The translations under genes and the position numbers were made by a program. Of a DNA stretch of 64,000 bases, positions 10,331-19,334 are shown one piece after another. The notes under the pieces were generated by a model, which saw only the letters and a list, made by a program, of their open reading frames with translations, did not search any database and was not told the DNA's origin. Position 1 is the stretch's first letter, and every line of letters begins with the position of its first letter. This DNA is from Companilactobacillus bobalius (GTDB lineage Bacteria; Bacillota; Bacilli; Lactobacillales; Lactobacillaceae). The stretch is taken from positions 124,001 through 188,000 of the forward strand of contig NZ_LNUA01000077.1 in the NCBI RefSeq assembly GCF_009764355.1, given 5' to 3'.

Positions 10331-11806
10331 ATGAAATATTTGTTGGGAATTGATCAGAGCACGCAAGGTACCAAAGTGGTTTTGGTCGATAAAGATGGTC
10401 AGATTTTAAGAAAAGTAACACGAAATCATCGCCAGATTATTAATAAACAAGGTTGGGTCAGCCACGATTTACGTGAGATTTATCAAAATATTTTATTTTT
10501 AGTAAGAAAAATTTTGGATGATCCTCAAGTTGATTCAGCAAAGATTGTCGGTTTGGGAATCACAAATCAAAGAGAAACGGCTACAGCGTGGTCAAAATCT
10601 ACGCGAAAGCCTCTATCAGAATCAGTTGTTTGGCAATGTTCACGTGCTAAAGATGTCTGTGAAAGAATTGAAAAAACTGGTGTCGGACAATCTATTTATC
10701 AAAAGACAGGTATGCCTTTATCACCATATTTCACGGCATCTAAATTTACTTGGCTACTGGAGAATATTCCAGAAGTTCAAGAAGCTGCTCAAAAGGGTGA
10801 CTTGTGTCTGGGAACGGTTGATAGTTGGTTAATTTATCAATTAACTAGGGGCCAAAGTTTTAAGACTGAACCTTCTAATGCCTCCAGAACACAACTTATG
10901 AATTTAAAGAGTGGTGATTGGGATGATGATCTATTAAGAATTTTTGATTTAAAGAGATCATATTTAGCCAAAATTGTTGATTCAAATGATAAATTTGGAA
11001 TGACCGATTTTGAAGGAATCTTGAATCATCAAATCCCAATTTATGGAGTATTAGGTGATTCCCAAGCGGCTTTGTTTGGTCAAAGATGCACTAAATTCGG
11101 AGATGTTAAATCCACATACGGAACGGGTTCGTCAATTATGATGAATATTGGTTCTAAACCAGTTATGTCGTCAAACGGCTTGATCACATCTGTTGCTTGG
11201 AAAATCAATGGTCAATCGAATTATGTGTTGGAAGGAAATGTTAACTATTCTGGAGCAGTTATCAAATGGCTGAAGGATGATTTAGGGTTGATTGAGCATA
11301 GTGCTGAAACTGAAGAGATGGCCTACCATGCTAATAAGAGTGACAAGACTTATTTGGTACCAGCATTTACTGGATTAGGTGCACCTTACTGGAATGATGA
11401 TGCTACAGGAACCATTGTTGGTATGACTCGTAAGACACGTAAGAATGAAGTTGTTAAAGCAGGGTTGGAAAGCATTGCTTATCAAATTAATGATATTTTG
11501 CAATTAATGAAAAAAGATACTGGTGGTCAAATCAATATTTTGAAAGTCGATGGTGGAGCCACCTCTAATAATTATTTGATGCAATTTCAATGTGACCTGT
11601 TACAGTCGGTATTAAAGATTCCTAATGTAGAAGAGTTAAGTGTTTTAGGGGCAGTCTTCTTAGCGGGCCTACAATTGGATCTTTATGATGAAAATGTTTT
11701 ACAGGAGGCTATTGAGTATCGTTGTTTTGAACCAAAAATGGCGGTCAATGAATGCAATGAAAAAGTTCAGGGATGGAAAAAAGCTGTCTCATTAATAAAC
11801 GTTTAA
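10331..11806 (+). CDS. FGGY-family carbohydrate kinase
   Basis: A 491-residue FGGY kinase. The N-terminal phosphate loop reads GIDQSTQGTKVVLVD. GITNQRETATAW and SVVWQCSRA resemble glycerol kinases. The catalytic Asp region is GVLGDSQAALFGQ, and the C-terminal motif is DGGATSNNYLMQF. TTGAGGAG precedes the ATG 17 bases after the transketolase stop. The operon partners (isomerase, split transketolase) make a ketose the likely substrate, not glycerol. A ketopentose such as apulose or xylulose would complete the pathway. Sequence alone does not separate these choices. Confidence 0.85.
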   Translation: MKYLLGIDQSTQGTKVVLVDKDGQILRKVTRNHRQIINKQGWVSHDLREIYQNILFLVRKILDDPQVDSAKIVGLGITNQRETATAWSKSTRKPLSESVVWQCSRAKDVCERIEKTGVGQSIYQKTGMPLSPYFTASKFTWLLENIPEVQEAAQKGDLCLGTVDSWLIYQLTRGQSFKTEPSNASRTQLMNLKSGDWDDDLLRIFDLKRSYLAKIVDSNDKFGMTDFEGILNHQIPIYGVLGDSQAALFGQRCTKFGDVKSTYGTGSSIMMNIGSKPVMSSNGLITSVAWKINGQSNYVLEGNVNYSGAVIKWLKDDLGLIEHSAETEEMAYHANKSDKTYLVPAFTGLGAPYWNDDATGTIVGMTRKTRKNEVVKAGLESIAYQINDILQLMKKDTGGQINILKVDGGATSNNYLMQFQCDLLQSVLKIPNVEELSVLGAVFLAGLQLDLYDENVLQEAIEYRCFEPKMAVNECNEKVQGWKKAVSLINV

Positions 11807-11810
11807 ACGA

Positions 11811-11846
11811 AAAAAAATTCACTCAAATTGATGAGTGAATTTTTTT
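11811..11846. terminator. Bidirectional terminator
   Basis: AAAAAAATTCACTCA and TGAGTGAATTTTTTT form a 15-bp perfect stem between the converging kinase and acetyltransferase genes. Confidence 0.93.
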
Positions 11847-12282
11847 AATCAATTATTTCATGGGTCATTTTTAAATGAGGTGTATGGTTGAACAAAAAAG
11901 GTGCACCTTGCGTTTGGAAATGAAATTTTTGGTAGAATTTTTCTACTTGGACTTGAGCTTCAATTTCGACTTCTTTTTTTGGAAAGTCCTTTTGAATTGT
12001 AGTAAAAACATGTTGCATCAGTTCATTTCCCAATCCTTGACCACGATAGTCTGGATTAGTGAGGACTCGGCCGAAAGTAACTTTTCCATTCTGATTAAAG
12101 ACTCTAGCATAAGCTACAATTTGACCATCTTCTAAATCAAATACGTGAATGGATTCGGGATCATGTTCGTCGACTTCTTGATAAACTCTCTTTTGATCAA
12201 CTACGAAAACTCTTGTACGTAAATATAAAATTTCAAAAAGTTCATTGGTGCTCAATTCTGAAAAACTTTTAGAATACCACAT
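11845..12282 (-). CDS. GNAT-family N-acetyltransferase, ElaA-like
   Basis: A 145-residue GNAT protein of the ElaA type (YLRTRVFVVDQKRVYQEVDEHD at the N-terminus, split here as YLRTRVFVV and DQKRVYQEVDEHD). The acetyl-CoA loop RGQGLGNEL is near residues 80-90. It starts nine bases after the stop of a MarR gene and is probably co-transcribed with it. Substrate unknown. Confidence 0.85.
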   Translation of the reverse strand: MWYSKSFSELSTNELFEILYLRTRVFVVDQKRVYQEVDEHDPESIHVFDLEDGQIVAYARVFNQNGKVTFGRVLTNPDYRGQGLGNELMQHVFTTIQKDFPKKEVEIEAQVQVEKFYQKFHFQTQGAPFLFNHTPHLKMTHEIID

Positions 12283-12291
12283 TGAAAAGGC

Positions 12292-12726
12292 CTACTTTCT
12301 ATTGAATAGTAATTTGTCTATTGTTTTGACAGCTTCATAGAATTCTTGTTGCTGTTGAGGGGATAAATTGATTAATAAATCTTTTATTTGTTGATCCGAA
12401 CGTTCATCTAATTGTTGGGCGAGTTTTGTTCCTTTAGTGGTTAAATGAATCTTTTTGGAACGAAGATCGGTAGATGAAGGTGATTTATAGAGTAATTCGT
12501 TTTTTTCAAAACGTTTAAGAATACGGCTAGTGTAGCTTTTATCAAGATTCAAGTGATTGGCAACTTCAATTGGAGTTTTGTCTTGATTGAAATAGATCTC
12601 TAGAATGGTACGACCTTCAGTCCAACTAAGGGGCGTATCTAAAACCTTTTTATTAAGAATACCCAGTAATTTAGTGTAGTTACGGTTGAAACTACGGATT
12701 GATGTGATCTCATTTTGATCTAACAA
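12292..12726 (-). CDS. MarR-family transcriptional regulator
   Basis: A 144-residue winged-helix regulator. A TTG start at 12726 is chosen because AGGAGG lies nine bases upstream. The open frame continues a further 33 codons, but that part would read through the promoter and operator. The wHTH is visible as PLSWTEGRTILEIYF, TPIEVANHLNLDKSYTSRILKRFE and STDLRSKKIHLTTKG. It is followed by a GNAT gene, with a perfect palindrome upstream, which suggests autoregulation. Confidence 0.85.
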   Translation of the reverse strand: MLDQNEITSIRSFNRNYTKLLGILNKKVLDTPLSWTEGRTILEIYFNQDKTPIEVANHLNLDKSYTSRILKRFEKNELLYKSPSSTDLRSKKIHLTTKGTKLAQQLDERSDQQIKDLLINLSPQQQQEFYEAVKTIDKLLFNRK

Positions 12727-12767
12727 GTGAAGGAACCTCCTGATTTGGATTGAGAATAGTATAGCAT

Positions 12768-12790
12768 AGTAGTGGACAAAGTCCACTACT
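12768..12790 (-). promoter_or_regulatory. Palindromic operator at the MarR promoter
   Basis: AGTAGTGGAC and GTCCACTACT are perfect 10-bp arms with a 3-bp centre. They lie over the probable -35 region (TATACTAT-like -10 just downstream on the minus strand). The size and position fit a MarR dimer site. Confidence 0.75.
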
Positions 12791-12802
12791 TTAAACAAAA
12801 AT

Positions 12803-12836
12803 ATCCAGTAACTTATTTTTTTCATTGTTACTGGAT
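12803..12836 (-). terminator. Terminator of the gene at 12857-13234
   Basis: ATCCAGTAAC and GTTACTGGAT form a perfect 10-bp stem; on the minus strand it is followed by ATTTTTG. Confidence 0.8.
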
Positions 12837-12856
12837 TAAATAGTGTGTTTTATTCT

Positions 12857-13234
12857 CTAAATCTCTTTAATACGTCCTTCTGTATCTGCACGGATCATTT
12901 CACGATAAAAATCACTTTCAACGGGTGTCATATTTGAAAAATCAACATCGGTGATGGCTGAAAATGTTTCTAGATAAGTTTTACCATTTTTTTCTTGTGA
13001 ACACATGATAACCATTTGTCCTTCGTCAACATTTGTAGAAGCGATTAGTTCACAGTCATCGGGATGGAATTTTTCTTCAATTTCAGTTGTTTGACCGTTA
13101 CCGACATTTTGCATGAATTCATTGTACATTTGAATGTACTTCTTACCAGTTGTAACACCCATGTCCTTGAATTTTCCGCCTGCCCATACTTTTTTTACAA
13201 TTTTGAAATAGTCGTCTGATGAAATATCTGCCAT
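12857..13234 (-). CDS. Conserved hypothetical protein, 125 aa
   Basis: Not recognised as a named family. The 125-residue product is soluble and acidic, with no signal peptide or membrane segment (MADISSDDYFKIVKKVWAGG at the start). A GGGGTAG-type SD lies before the ATG. It has its own terminator and an AT-rich promoter region shared with the divergent Nudix gene, so it is a real single-gene unit. Confidence 0.7.
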   Translation of the reverse strand: MADISSDDYFKIVKKVWAGGKFKDMGVTTGKKYIQMYNEFMQNVGNGQTTEIEEKFHPDDCELIASTNVDEGQMVIMCSQEKNGKTYLETFSAITDVDFSNMTPVESDFYREMIRADTEGRIKEI

Positions 13235-13329
13235 AATATCTACCCCTTGAATAAGATTTTAATTAATTTAATATTATTATGACTATTATAATAATACTTT
13301 CTATTCAATGATAGGGGAGGTTTGGGCAA

Positions 13330-13818
13330 ATGAGCAGTAAAACTTTTCATTTTGCATTCGGATCATACGGGATTATCCACGAATCAGAGAAATTGTTGGT
13401 GATTAAAAAAAATGGTGGTCCATATATTAATCGCTATGATCTGCCGGGTGGAAGTATGGATGAGGGTGAACCCTTAGAAAATACCGCTATTAGAGAAATT
13501 GCTGAAGAAACTGGATTAAGAGTTACAGACTCACATCAATTGGGTACAGTTAGTTTCAGATTTCCTTGGAAGTATCAAAAATATACGTGGAATGAACATA
13601 TTTGTGTTTTTAATTTAATTGAAGAATATCAAGGTGAAGTAAAAGCTACAGTTACGCAATTTATTGGTCAAGACTCATTGGGTGCTGTCTGGATACCGTT
13701 GTCTAAATTGAGTATTAGTAATAGTTCTCCTCTAGTTCTTAAAGCAAAGGAGTATCTTTTGACAGAAAGATTTGAAACTAAAGATACCGAGTATCCTCAT
13801 TGGCAAGTTCTGTCATAA
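13330..13818 (+). CDS. Nudix hydrolase
   Basis: A 162-residue protein with a full Nudix box, GGSMDEGEPLENTAI then REIAEETGL, near residues 40-62. This fits Gx5Ex7REUXEEXGU, so it hydrolyses a nucleoside diphosphate derivative with Mg2+. GGGGAGG precedes the ATG. Substrate unknown. It is transcribed alone and ends at a strong terminator. Confidence 0.88.
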   Translation: MSSKTFHFAFGSYGIIHESEKLLVIKKNGGPYINRYDLPGGSMDEGEPLENTAIREIAEETGLRVTDSHQLGTVSFRFPWKYQKYTWNEHICVFNLIEEYQGEVKATVTQFIGQDSLGAVWIPLSKLSISNSSPLVLKAKEYLLTERFETKDTEYPHWQVLS

Positions 13819-13836
13819 GGCTTTCACAAAATCTTC

Positions 13837-13867
13837 AAAAAATGTTGACGGAATGTCAACATTTTTT
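13837..13867 (+). terminator. Terminator of the Nudix gene
   Basis: AAAAAATGTTGAC and GTCAACATTTTTT form a perfect 13-bp stem with a T-run. Confidence 0.92.
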
Positions 13868-13917
13868 TAATACGCTAAAAAGGTTGAGAAAATTGATTTT
13901 TTTTTGAGGAGTTATAA

Positions 13918-15564
13918 ATGAGGAGAAAGAAATTATTTTTATTAGGATTGATTCCACTGATGTTACTAGTATTAGTGGGATGTTCCAGTAGTTCTAAAGA
14001 TTCAGAAGTTTTATCGACTGCACAGATTAAAAAGAATATTGGTTCTAAGCTGATTTCAACGAGAGAGGATGCTCAGAAGAAATTAACTAAGGAATATCAG
14101 AGCGCAACTAAAAATAAATCGTATACGTTGAGTGATCCATATGTGAAAGTGAACCCTTATAAGGATTCGCCGTTGACTGCTTTGGTTATTTTCAAAACTG
14201 ACAAAGCAGCCAAAATAAGTTATACCGTTTCAGGAAAGACTGATAAAACAAGTATTACTAACCAAGTGAAAGGCTATCAAAAGACTCATCAGGTTCCGAT
14301 AGCTGGTTTATATGCTGATTATAATAATACTGTGACAATAACTATAACTTATAAAGATGGCAGTACGGAACAGAAGGTTTTACATTTACAGACTGAAGAA
14401 TTACCCAAGTATATTAAGAATGCCAAGATTGTAGTTTCTAAAAATAATAAATCAAAAATGGATATTGGCGACAATAAATTGACTTTGATGAATCGTACAA
14501 CTAAAGAACCATTCGCCATTGATGCAGATGGAGAAGTTAGATGGTATTCAACTAATTACTCACAACATACAATTGAACAAACTGATGATGGGCACTTTTT
14601 GATTTTAACTAAGAAGAATGTCGATTCAACAGTCTATAATGACTTGATTGAGACAGATGCTTTGGGCCGAGTTTACCGTGAATATAGTTTTAATAATAAG
14701 GTCAAATCCAATGACAGTGGCAATGCTAAAGACGAAACAACAGTAATCCATCATGATCTTTTGGAGTTACCTAATAAAGATATTTTAGCGACCGTAAATG
14801 ACGGTTCTAAGTATAAAGAAGATGTGATGGTTCAAATTTCACATAAAACTGGGAAAATAGTTAAAGTGATAGATTTGAAGAAGATTTTACCTAGTTCAAT
14901 GTACAAGAATTATAAAGCCGGATCAGATGGAAAAATCGATTGGTTCCATCAAAATGCCGTTGATTATGATAAGTCAGATAATACGATTATGATTTCGGGA
15001 CGTAATCAGGATATGATTATGAAACTGGATTATAAGACTGATAAGATAATTTGGATTTACAGTGGAAAATCAAAGAAGAGCTGGCCTAAGAAGTATCGCA
15101 GTAAATTATTAACGCCAACTAAGGGTACAACAATAACTGGTGGGCAACATGGACTTTATCAATTGAGTAAAGATAAGAATGGTGAGAATATTTTACTTTA
15201 TGACAATAATGTTGATGTTACTAGCGGTAATAAGAAAACGTCCGGTAAGTATTCACAGGCAGTTCAATATCACATTGATACTAAGAAGATGACAATAGAT
15301 CAAACCTGGGCATATGGAAAATCACTGGGAAAAACTAATTTTACAAATATTATTGGTTACGCTGAACGTGAGAGTAATGAAAATACGTTAATCGATTTTG
15401 GCTATAAAAATAATGGTGCCGAAAGTAATGTAATTGAAGTTGATTCAAGTGGTAATCAGGTGTTCAATGTGACAGTTAAGAATGCTTCTTCAAAAGCTTA
15501 TGTTTATCGAGCTTATCGTTTGGAATTCTATCCACAGGGATATGTTTTTGATGTTAATAAATAA
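13918..15564 (+). CDS. Arylsulfotransferase (ASST)-family lipoprotein
   Basis: A 548-residue exported lipoprotein. The signal peptide (MRRKKLFLLGLIPLMLLVL) ends in the lipobox LVGC with Cys22. The middle and C-terminus show arylsulfotransferase signatures: VIHHDLLELPNKDIL, DWFHQNAVDYD, SGRNQDMIMKLD, KIIWIYSG and GQHGLYQLSKD then NILLYDNN. The N-terminal part (~30-160) is a beta-rich domain like Arylsulfotran_N. Known members transfer sulfate between phenols through a catalytic His. Candidates here are the His residues in WFHQNA and GQHGLY, though activity is unproven in lactobacilli. It is a single gene with its own SD (TTTTGAGGAG) and terminator. Large N-terminal lipobox plus ASST domain suggests a cell-surface role. 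Confidence 0.85.
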   Translation: MRRKKLFLLGLIPLMLLVLVGCSSSSKDSEVLSTAQIKKNIGSKLISTREDAQKKLTKEYQSATKNKSYTLSDPYVKVNPYKDSPLTALVIFKTDKAAKISYTVSGKTDKTSITNQVKGYQKTHQVPIAGLYADYNNTVTITITYKDGSTEQKVLHLQTEELPKYIKNAKIVVSKNNKSKMDIGDNKLTLMNRTTKEPFAIDADGEVRWYSTNYSQHTIEQTDDGHFLILTKKNVDSTVYNDLIETDALGRVYREYSFNNKVKSNDSGNAKDETTVIHHDLLELPNKDILATVNDGSKYKEDVMVQISHKTGKIVKVIDLKKILPSSMYKNYKAGSDGKIDWFHQNAVDYDKSDNTIMISGRNQDMIMKLDYKTDKIIWIYSGKSKKSWPKKYRSKLLTPTKGTTITGGQHGLYQLSKDKNGENILLYDNNVDVTSGNKKTSGKYSQAVQYHIDTKKMTIDQTWAYGKSLGKTNFTNIIGYAERESNENTLIDFGYKNNGAESNVIEVDSSGNQVFNVTVKNASSKAYVYRAYRLEFYPQGYVFDVNK

Positions 15565-15591
15565 AAAGTCGACCATTTGGTCGGCTTTTTT
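15563..15591. terminator. Bidirectional terminator
   Basis: AAAAAGTCGACC and GGTCGGCTTTTT around ATTT. The same sequence occurs at 19301-19328. Confidence 0.9.
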
Positions 15592-16408
15592 AGTTATTTA
15601 ATCTTTTATCCATAATTGAACGTAATGCTTTTTCACGGAGGGAAACGGCATCTACTCCATTTTGTCTTTCGTAGCCACGGATTAAAACTTCACAAACATA
15701 TAATTGTGATAGTTGACCGGCTAAGGAGCCACCATTGAGGAATTCTTCAATTGAAGTACGTAGCGTTATATCGCTGATTTGTGCAATAGAAGAAAGGTTG
15801 TTGTTAGTAATAGAAATGATGTTTGCACCACTTTTTTTAGCCATTTGGAGTGAATCATAAGTATCTTTAGTTTCTCCGGATAAGGATATGCCAATAACAA
15901 GATCGTTATTCGTCATCATAGCGGCCATTTGTGATTGAAAGTGTGGATCTGTTTCGGACTGAACAATTAATCCAATTCTTAACAACATCTTTGAAAAATC
16001 TTTTCCAATTTCACCACTATGTCCAACTCCAAAAATATAAAGTTTGTGGCAATTTGTAATTAGCTGTATTGCTTTGTTTAAATCACTGGGATTTATAAGG
16101 GATGCGGTATCCTTGATTGTTGAAATTAAACGGTCAGCTATGTCGTCGTAATAATCATGACTGGAATCAATATTATTTTCTTCCAATTCAGTTTTAGCCA
16201 AATCAATCTTTAAATCGTTAAAACCGGAGAAACCTAGTTTTCTTGAAAAACGTACTATTGTGGCATCTCCCACAGATACGTTTTTTTTAATTGTTTCCAT
16301 TGTCCCATAAATAATAGATTTCTTGTTATTCATAATATATTGGGCGATTTTCTTTTCTGATTTAGTTAGTGTTTCGTATTTGTCTTTAATTAAATTATCA
16401 ATATTCAT
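15590..16408 (-). CDS. RpiR-family regulator (HTH plus SIS domain)
   Basis: A 272-residue regulator. The start at 16408 is preferred because TTGGAGAA precedes it; the frame is open 14 codons further. The N-terminal HTH_6 (NVSVGDATIVRFSRKLGFSG, in pieces NVSVGDATIVRF and SRKLGFSGF) is followed by a sugar-isomerase (SIS) domain at ~110-240, with LYIFGVGHSGEIGKDF and VIGISLSGETKDT. SIS domains of this family bind sugar phosphates. It is divergent from nanE-PTS, so it likely controls that operon in response to an amino-sugar 6-phosphate. Confidence 0.9.
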   Translation of the reverse strand: MNIDNLIKDKYETLTKSEKKIAQYIMNNKKSIIYGTMETIKKNVSVGDATIVRFSRKLGFSGFNDLKIDLAKTELEENNIDSSHDYYDDIADRLISTIKDTASLINPSDLNKAIQLITNCHKLYIFGVGHSGEIGKDFSKMLLRIGLIVQSETDPHFQSQMAAMMTNNDLVIGISLSGETKDTYDSLQMAKKSGANIISITNNNLSSIAQISDITLRTSIEEFLNGGSLAGQLSQLYVCEVLIRGYERQNGVDAVSLREKALRSIMDKRLNN

Positions 16409-16487
16409 TTTGAAAATTCTCCAATTGTATTTCTCTTGATAATTATACATTTTCTGAGGATTATTTAGAATCTTAAAAAAGAAAGGG

Positions 16488-16516
16488 TTTACAAAGTGTG
16501 AATAATGTTTTATATT
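16488..16516 (+). promoter_or_regulatory. Promoter of the nanE-PTS operon
   Basis: TTTACA (16488-16493) and TATATT (16511-16516) are 17 bp apart, about 50 bp before nanE. The operator for the divergent RpiR regulator should overlap this region, but no clear palindrome is visible. Confidence 0.55.
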
Positions 16517-16568
16517 TCTTTCTGGAGAATATAATCCAAACTGATTAATTTTGGAGGGAAAATGAAGA

Positions 16569-17258
16569 ATGAAAAAAGAAGATTTTATAAAACAGATTAA
16601 AGGTGGCTTGATTGTTTCCTGTCAAGCACTTCCCGGAGAACCACTTTATACGAAAAATGGTGGGGTCATGCCCTTAATGGCAATTGCAGCTAAACGTGCG
16701 GGAGCCGTCGGTATTAGAGCAAACTCGGTTCGTGATATTAAAGAGATTCAAGAAGCGGTTGACTTGCCGATTATAGGAATCATAAAAAAAGATTACCTGC
16801 CCGAGAAACCATTTATCACAGCTACTATGAAAGAAATTGATGAGTTACATGAAACAGGAGTAGCGGTAATTGCTTTGGATTGCACTTTACGCAAGCGACA
16901 TGATGGTAAAACTGTTGATGAATTTATCAAAGAAATTAAGGAAAAATATCCAGAACAATTATTAATGGCCGATACTTCAACTTTTGAAGAAGGTAAGAAT
17001 GCATATAAAGCCGGAGTTGATTTTGTGGGGACAACATTAAGTGGTTATACAGAAGAAAGTGAAAAGAAAGATGGTCCTGATATAGATCTAATAAAAGCAT
17101 ATGTTGATGCCAAGATGCCTGTGATAGCCGAAGGTAAGATTCATACTCCAGAACAAGCTAGAAAAATACAAGACATGGGGGCAACAGGAATTGTAGTTGG
17201 TGGGGCAATTACAAGACCAATGGAAATTGCTCAAAGATTTATTACAGCACTTAATTAA
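16569..17258 (+). CDS. nanE: N-acetylmannosamine-6-phosphate 2-epimerase
   Basis: A 229-residue TIM-barrel epimerase converting ManNAc-6-P to GlcNAc-6-P. Family signatures are [37 protein letters not shown] (catalytic Lys region), [21 protein letters not shown] and [17 protein letters not shown] precedes the ATG. It is the first gene of an operon with PTS EIICB and EIIA. No sialate lyase or ManNAc kinase is present, so the source of ManNAc-6-P is probably the adjacent PTS. Confidence 0.95.
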   Translation: MKKEDFIKQIKGGLIVSCQALPGEPLYTKNGGVMPLMAIAAKRAGAVGIRANSVRDIKEIQEAVDLPIIGIIKKDYLPEKPFITATMKEIDELHETGVAVIALDCTLRKRHDGKTVDEFIKEIKEKYPEQLLMADTSTFEEGKNAYKAGVDFVGTTLSGYTEESEKKDGPDIDLIKAYVDAKMPVIAEGKIHTPEQARKIQDMGATGIVVGGAITRPMEIAQRFITALN

Positions 17259-17277
17259 AAATAAGGGGTAAATAAAA

Positions 17278-18789
17278 ATGTTTAAAAAATTCTCACAGTT
17301 AGGAAGAGCTTTCATGCTACCGATAGCTATTTTACCGGCAGCTGGTCTCTTGCTAGGTTTAGGTGGTGCATTGACTAATGATGCTGCCGTTAAAGCATAT
17401 CCGTTTTTGTCAATGCCTTGGTTACAAACAATTTTGAAAATTATGAATTTTGCGGGTAGTGCCGTTTTTAATAATATTGCATTAATATTTGCTATTGGTA
17501 TTGCGGTGGGACTGGCGAATGGTGATAAAGGGACTGCTGGTTTGGCCGCTGGTGTTTCCTTCTTAGTTTATACAGCCACCATAGCAGGTTTTATTCAAAT
17601 GTTTTCTCCAAAAGGAACGACAATTGATACTGGTGTAGTTGGTTCAATTGTAATTGGTGGTATGGTTGCATACCTTCATAATCGATATCGTAAAATAGAA
17701 TTGCCACAATTTTTAGGCTTTTTCGGTGGTTCGAGATTTATTCCTATTATTACTTCTTTTACAGCAATTTTTATTGGAGCATTATTCTTTATGATTTGGC
17801 CACCAATTCAGGGATGGCTAGTAATAATAGGTCATGATATTGCCAAAATGGGTAGTATCGGTACCTTCTTCTATGGTTTCCTATTGCGATTGTTAGGTGC
17901 TGTTGGCTTGCATCATACAATTTATCCATTATTCTGGTATACATCACTTGGTGGTACTGCAACGGTTGCTGGACATACAGTGGTCGGTGCTCAAAATATT
18001 TTCTTTGCACAATTAGCTGATGCTAATCACGTCGGATTATTTACATATGGAACACGTTTTTTTGCCGGTCGATTTGCTACGATGATGTTTGGTCTACCAG
18101 CTGCAGCTCTGGCTATGTATCATTGTTTACCAAAGAAAAATAGAAAAAAGGATGGTGGACTTTACCTAAGTGGTGGATTGACATCATTTCTAACAGGTAT
18201 CACTGAACCACTTGAATATACTTTCTTATTTGTTGCTCCATGGCTCTATGTGATTCATGCTTTTCTTGATGGTTTATCATTCTATTTTGCAGATATTCTT
18301 AATATTAGAATTGGTAACTCTTTCTCAGGTGGACTGATTGATTATTTATTGTTTGGTGTTTTACAAGGTAAAGATAAAACAAACTGGCCTACTGTACTTT
18401 GGTTTGGATTGATTTGGGCTGTTATCTATTACGTAGTATTTAGATTCTGTATTACAAAATTCCATGTAGCAATTCCAGGTATGGAAGAAGATGATGATAC
18501 TACATCTTCAGCAAATGACTCATCAGTTGATAAAAATTCTAGCTTGCATGATCAATCACAACAGATTATTGGAGCACTAGGCGGAGTAGAAAATATTCAA
18601 AGTGTTGAAGCTTGTGCTACAAGATTACGTATTGCTGTTGCAGATAATACAAAGGTTGATAAAAAAGTATTAAAAGATTTAGGAGCTACAGCTGTATTAG
18701 ATGTTAGTGGAGGTTTACAAGCCGTCTATGGCGGAAAAGCTGATTTATACAGTCAAGAAATTAACGGTATTTTAGGAACCGATGAATAG
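17278..18789 (+). CDS. PTS glucose-family EIICB component
   Basis: A 503-residue fusion. Residues ~1-400 are the membrane EIIC domain (MFKKFSQLGRAFMLPIAILP start; ITEPLEYTFLFVAPWLY as GITEPLEYTFLF). An acidic linker (EEDDDTTSSANDSS) follows. The C-terminal EIIB domain carries the phospho-Cys in SVEACATRLRIAV. The glucose/GlcNAc/MurNAc superfamily is clear. Linkage to nanE suggests N-acetylmannosamine as substrate, delivered as ManNAc-6-P. AAGGGG precedes the ATG. Confidence 0.92.
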   Translation: MFKKFSQLGRAFMLPIAILPAAGLLLGLGGALTNDAAVKAYPFLSMPWLQTILKIMNFAGSAVFNNIALIFAIGIAVGLANGDKGTAGLAAGVSFLVYTATIAGFIQMFSPKGTTIDTGVVGSIVIGGMVAYLHNRYRKIELPQFLGFFGGSRFIPIITSFTAIFIGALFFMIWPPIQGWLVIIGHDIAKMGSIGTFFYGFLLRLLGAVGLHHTIYPLFWYTSLGGTATVAGHTVVGAQNIFFAQLADANHVGLFTYGTRFFAGRFATMMFGLPAAALAMYHCLPKKNRKKDGGLYLSGGLTSFLTGITEPLEYTFLFVAPWLYVIHAFLDGLSFYFADILNIRIGNSFSGGLIDYLLFGVLQGKDKTNWPTVLWFGLIWAVIYYVVFRFCITKFHVAIPGMEEDDDTTSSANDSSVDKNSSLHDQSQQIIGALGGVENIQSVEACATRLRIAVADNTKVDKKVLKDLGATAVLDVSGGLQAVYGGKADLYSQEINGILGTDE

Positions 18790-18800
18790 AGGTAAATTAA

Positions 18801-19298
18801 ATGGGATTATTCGGATTAGGAAAGAAAAAGATTACTGAAACAATATATGCTCCAGTAAATGGTAAATTAAAGACTTTAGAAAATGTTAATGATCCAGTAT
18901 TTGCGCAGAAGTTAATGGGAGATGGTTTCGGAGTTGTACCGGCCCAAGGAAATATTTATTCTCCAGTGGAAGGAATCATTACTTCAGTTTTTAAAACTAA
19001 ACATGCTTTAGGATTAAAAACCTCGAACGGTCTAGAAGTTATGGTCCATATGGGACTAGATACAGTTGAACTTGCGGGAAAACCTTTTGAAATCTTAGTT
19101 GAAGAAGGAGATAAAGTTAAAGTTCAGACGCCAATTGCTAAGATGGATTTAGAGCAAGTGAGACTTGCCAAAAAGGATACCATTATTTTAACCATCATAA
19201 CTAATACTGCGGACAAGATTGATAGTAGTAGTCTGTCAGTGGAAAATAATGCTGACTTAAAAAATGGTTCAAAGGTAATGGAAGCAAAACTTAAGTAA
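18801..19298 (+). CDS. PTS glucose-type EIIA component
   Basis: A 165-residue soluble EIIA (Crr-like). The phospho-accepting His83 lies in MVHMGLDTVEL, and the partner His68 in KTKHALGL. APVNGKLKTLENVNDPVF opens the domain. It begins 11 bases after EIICB, so the EII complex is complete with that protein. Phosphate passes from HPr to His83 to the EIIB Cys. Confidence 0.93.
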   Translation: MGLFGLGKKKITETIYAPVNGKLKTLENVNDPVFAQKLMGDGFGVVPAQGNIYSPVEGIITSVFKTKHALGLKTSNGLEVMVHMGLDTVELAGKPFEILVEEGDKVKVQTPIAKMDLEQVRLAKKDTIILTIITNTADKIDSSSLSVENNADLKNGSKVMEAKLK

Positions 19299-19300
19299 AT

Positions 19301-19329
19301 AAAAAGTCGACCATTTGGTCGGCTTTTTA
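19301..19329. terminator. Bidirectional terminator
   Basis: Same hairpin as 15563-15591: AAAAAGTCGACC / GGTCGGCTTTTT. It ends the PTS operon and the converging VTT gene. Confidence 0.9.
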
Positions 19330-19334
19330 TTTAC

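Noticed and set aside
10331..11806. Assignment of the FGGY kinase as glycerol kinase glpK
   Set aside because: Some motifs resemble GlpK, but it is in an operon with split transketolase and opposite a sugar isomerase, with no glpF or glpO nearby.
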